Positions 4,219 to 5,228 of a stretch of 5,228 nt of DNA are shown here, one piece after another. The stretch is from assembly GCA_017483405.1 (NCBI GenBank), contig JAFUWP010000377.1, positions 1 to 5,228 of the forward strand, written 5' to 3'. The notes below the pieces were generated by a model. That model did not search any database. It was not told where the DNA came from and saw nothing but the letters and a program-made list of their open reading frames with translations. Each line of letters starts with the position of its first letter. Position 1 is the first letter of the stretch. A program made the position numbers and the translations under genes. This DNA comes from Oscillospiraceae bacterium. Its GTDB lineage: Bacteria; Bacillota; Clostridia; Oscillospirales; Ruminococcaceae.

Positions 4219-5228
4219 ATTTCCCTATTCGGATGATAACAAACGCTACTACACTCTCTTCTATCATAACCGTCACCGATTCGGGCACAGAGTCTATAAA
4301 GCCGTTCTGAACGGCGGATTCACCTGCCCGAACCTTGACGGCACAAAAGGAATGCTCGGCTGTGCGTTCTGCGACGGCGGAAGCGGTGCTTTCACAAAAG
4401 CGTTACCCTTACAAGAACAATTAACCCTCGAACTCGCCAGAATCAGGAAACAAAATCCCGATGCCGAAGCTGTTGCCTATTTTCAGGTGCATACAAATAC
4501 ATACGCCCCTGTTGATTATCTCCGGAATCTCTTTGAACAGGCAATTTCCTTTTCCGGAATCATCGGACTTTCAATAGGCACAAGACCCGACTGCCTTCCG
4601 GATGATGTTCTTGATTATCTTTCCGAACTGAATCGGAAAACTTATCTGACTGTTGAGCTTGGTGTGCAGACCGTTCATGACTGGTCAGCGGAAGATTTCG
4701 GTCGGGGCTATTCCTTTTCTGAATTTCTGGAAAGCTATCACAAACTGCAAAAATTAAATATCCGGACTTGTCTGCATATCATTAACGGACTGTATCGGGA
4801 GAATCTTTCCGATATGCTTCAGACTGCCGAAACCCTCGGAAAACTTCGTCCGCAGGCGGTGAAAATACAATTACTGCACGTTCTGAAAGATACCAGATAT
4901 GCGGATTTATATCAGTCCGGCGAATATCTCCCCATGACTCAGGAAGATTATATCTTCACGGTCGTGAAACAGCTGGAATTATTTCCGCCGGAAACGGTTA
5001 TCGAACGTGTTACCGGAGACGGCGAAAAGGCAAAACTGCTCGCTCCCCTTTGGAGTATGGACAAAATCAGAACGCTCGGCGGTATTGATATAGTCATCCT
5101 ACTTGAAAGGCAGAACAATCTAAAAGATTTGAAAAGCAGCAGAAATAGCATCATCCAAAGAATTGTAATCATGAATATGCATTCTGAGCCAATGCTTCAA
5201 GGTATGCCAGAAATTTTCAATCGGATTC
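4208..5228 (+). CDS. TIGR01212/YhcC-family radical SAM protein, 3' end interrupted by IS630 element
   Basis: A radical SAM protein of the TIGR01212 family (E. coli YhcC, B. subtilis YtqA type), cytoplasmic, substrate unknown. The 4Fe-4S ligands are in FTCPNLDGTKGMLGCAFC (residues 39-56), with the family's CX11CX2C spacing. Other hallmarks are YFQVHTNTYAP (about 92-102), IGLSIGTRPDCLPDD (about 119-133), TYLTVELGVQT (about 144-154), IQLLHVLKDTRYADLY (about 221-236) and the near-terminal APLWSMDKIRTLGGID (about 279-294). The usual HxIxGLPGE block reads HIINGLYRE. The start follows GGGAG (4193-4197) by 10 nt and overlaps the upstream gene by 11 nt. After GGID at 5089 the sequence stops resembling the family and becomes the end of an IS630-type element on the opposite strand; the frame stays open for another 46 codons to the window edge. 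Relatives are about 300-325 residues, so only a short C-terminal tail is replaced. Whether the product remains active is unknown. Confidence 0.9.
   Translation, partial: MSSKFPYSDDNKRYYTLFYHNRHRFGHRVYKAVLNGGFTCPNLDGTKGMLGCAFCDGGSGAFTKALPLQEQLTLELARIRKQNPDAEAVAYFQVHTNTYAPVDYLRNLFEQAISFSGIIGLSIGTRPDCLPDDVLDYLSELNRKTYLTVELGVQTVHDWSAEDFGRGYSFSEFLESYHKLQKLNIRTCLHIINGLYRENLSDMLQTAETLGKLRPQAVKIQLLHVLKDTRYADLYQSGEYLPMTQEDYIFTVVKQLELFPPETVIERVTGDGEKAKLLAPLWSMDKIRTLGGIDIVILLERQNNLKDLKSSRNSIIQRIVIMNMHSEPMLQGMPEIFNRI
5091..5228 (-). mobile_element. IS630-family insertion sequence, one end (rest beyond window)
   Basis: The right 138 bases carry the 3' end of an IS630-type transposase on the minus strand and break the conserved tail of the radical SAM gene. 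The junction falls at the TA-rich stretch GATATAGTC (5087-5095). IS630 elements insert at TA and duplicate it, so the boundary is after TA at 5089-5090 or 5091-5092. The outer sequence AGTCATCCTACTTGAAAGG (from 5092) is presumably the terminal inverted repeat, but the other end is not in the window, so this cannot be verified here. Confidence 0.82.
5120..5228 (-). CDS. IS630-family transposase, C-terminal 35 residues (5' end beyond window)
   Basis: Minus-strand translation from the window edge gives NPIENFWHTLKHWLRMHIHD, then YNSLDDAISAAFQIF and a TAG stop at 5120-5122. NPIENFW is the diagnostic end of the catalytic core in IS630/Tc1-type DDE transposases, and its Glu is normally the third catalytic residue. 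The W-x-x-L-K-x-x-L-R helix and the (Y/S)-x-x-L-D-D-A-I tail are also typical. About 30 bases separate the stop from the presumed element end, as expected for these compact elements. The two catalytic Asp residues and the N-terminal HTH lie outside the window, so intactness is unknown. It is transcribed against the host operon. Confidence 0.88.
   Translation of the reverse strand, partial: NPIENFWHTLKHWLRMHIHDYNSLDDAISAAFQIF

Noticed and set aside
4948..5172. Minus-strand open frame of 74 codons spanning the radical SAM/IS junction
   Set aside because: It crosses the host/element boundary, is in a different frame from the transposase tail, and is only the shadow of the radical SAM gene plus the IS end.

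Overview
The window looks like chromosomal DNA of a low-to-middle GC Bacillota, most likely a Clostridia-class gut anaerobe of the Ruminococcus/Oscillospiraceae type. The reasons are strong AGGAGG-type ribosome binding sites, sigma-A promoters, tightly overlapping genes, a short clostridial-type phosphate acetyltransferase, and many small membrane proteins of families common there. The taxonomic call is an inference from style and protein resemblance, not from a search.

Layout. Positions 1-683 (minus strand) hold the first 227 codons of phosphate acetyltransferase (pta), which runs off the left edge. Positions 684-922 are a divergent regulatory region with one near-consensus sigma-A promoter facing each way. 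Positions 923-5090 (plus strand) form one tightly packed transcription unit: a four-helix DUF2975 membrane protein, a 75-residue Cro/C1-type HTH regulator (YozG-like), a DUF2809 membrane protein, an AT-rich orphan single-pass membrane protein, a 68-residue protein with a very acidic tail, a 526-residue polytopic DUF4153/DUF4173-type membrane protein, and a radical SAM protein of the TIGR01212/YhcC family. Intergenic gaps are 48 bp or less and four junctions overlap, so co-translation is likely.

The right edge (about 5091-5228) is the end of an IS630-family insertion sequence. Its transposase C-terminus reads on the minus strand. It has entered the radical SAM gene near its 3' end, at about codon 294, and the interrupted frame continues into the element without a stop as far as the window shows.

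How the genes may work together. DUF2975 proteins next to YozG-like HTH regulators are a recurring pair of unknown function. Here the pair leads an operon of four further membrane or membrane-linked proteins of no known function. By analogy with membrane-protein/repressor pairs such as SdpI/SdpR, the plausible reading is an envelope-sensing and response module with autoregulation. That is inference only. The least described parts are the orphan at 1997-2386 and the acidic small protein at 2435-2641.
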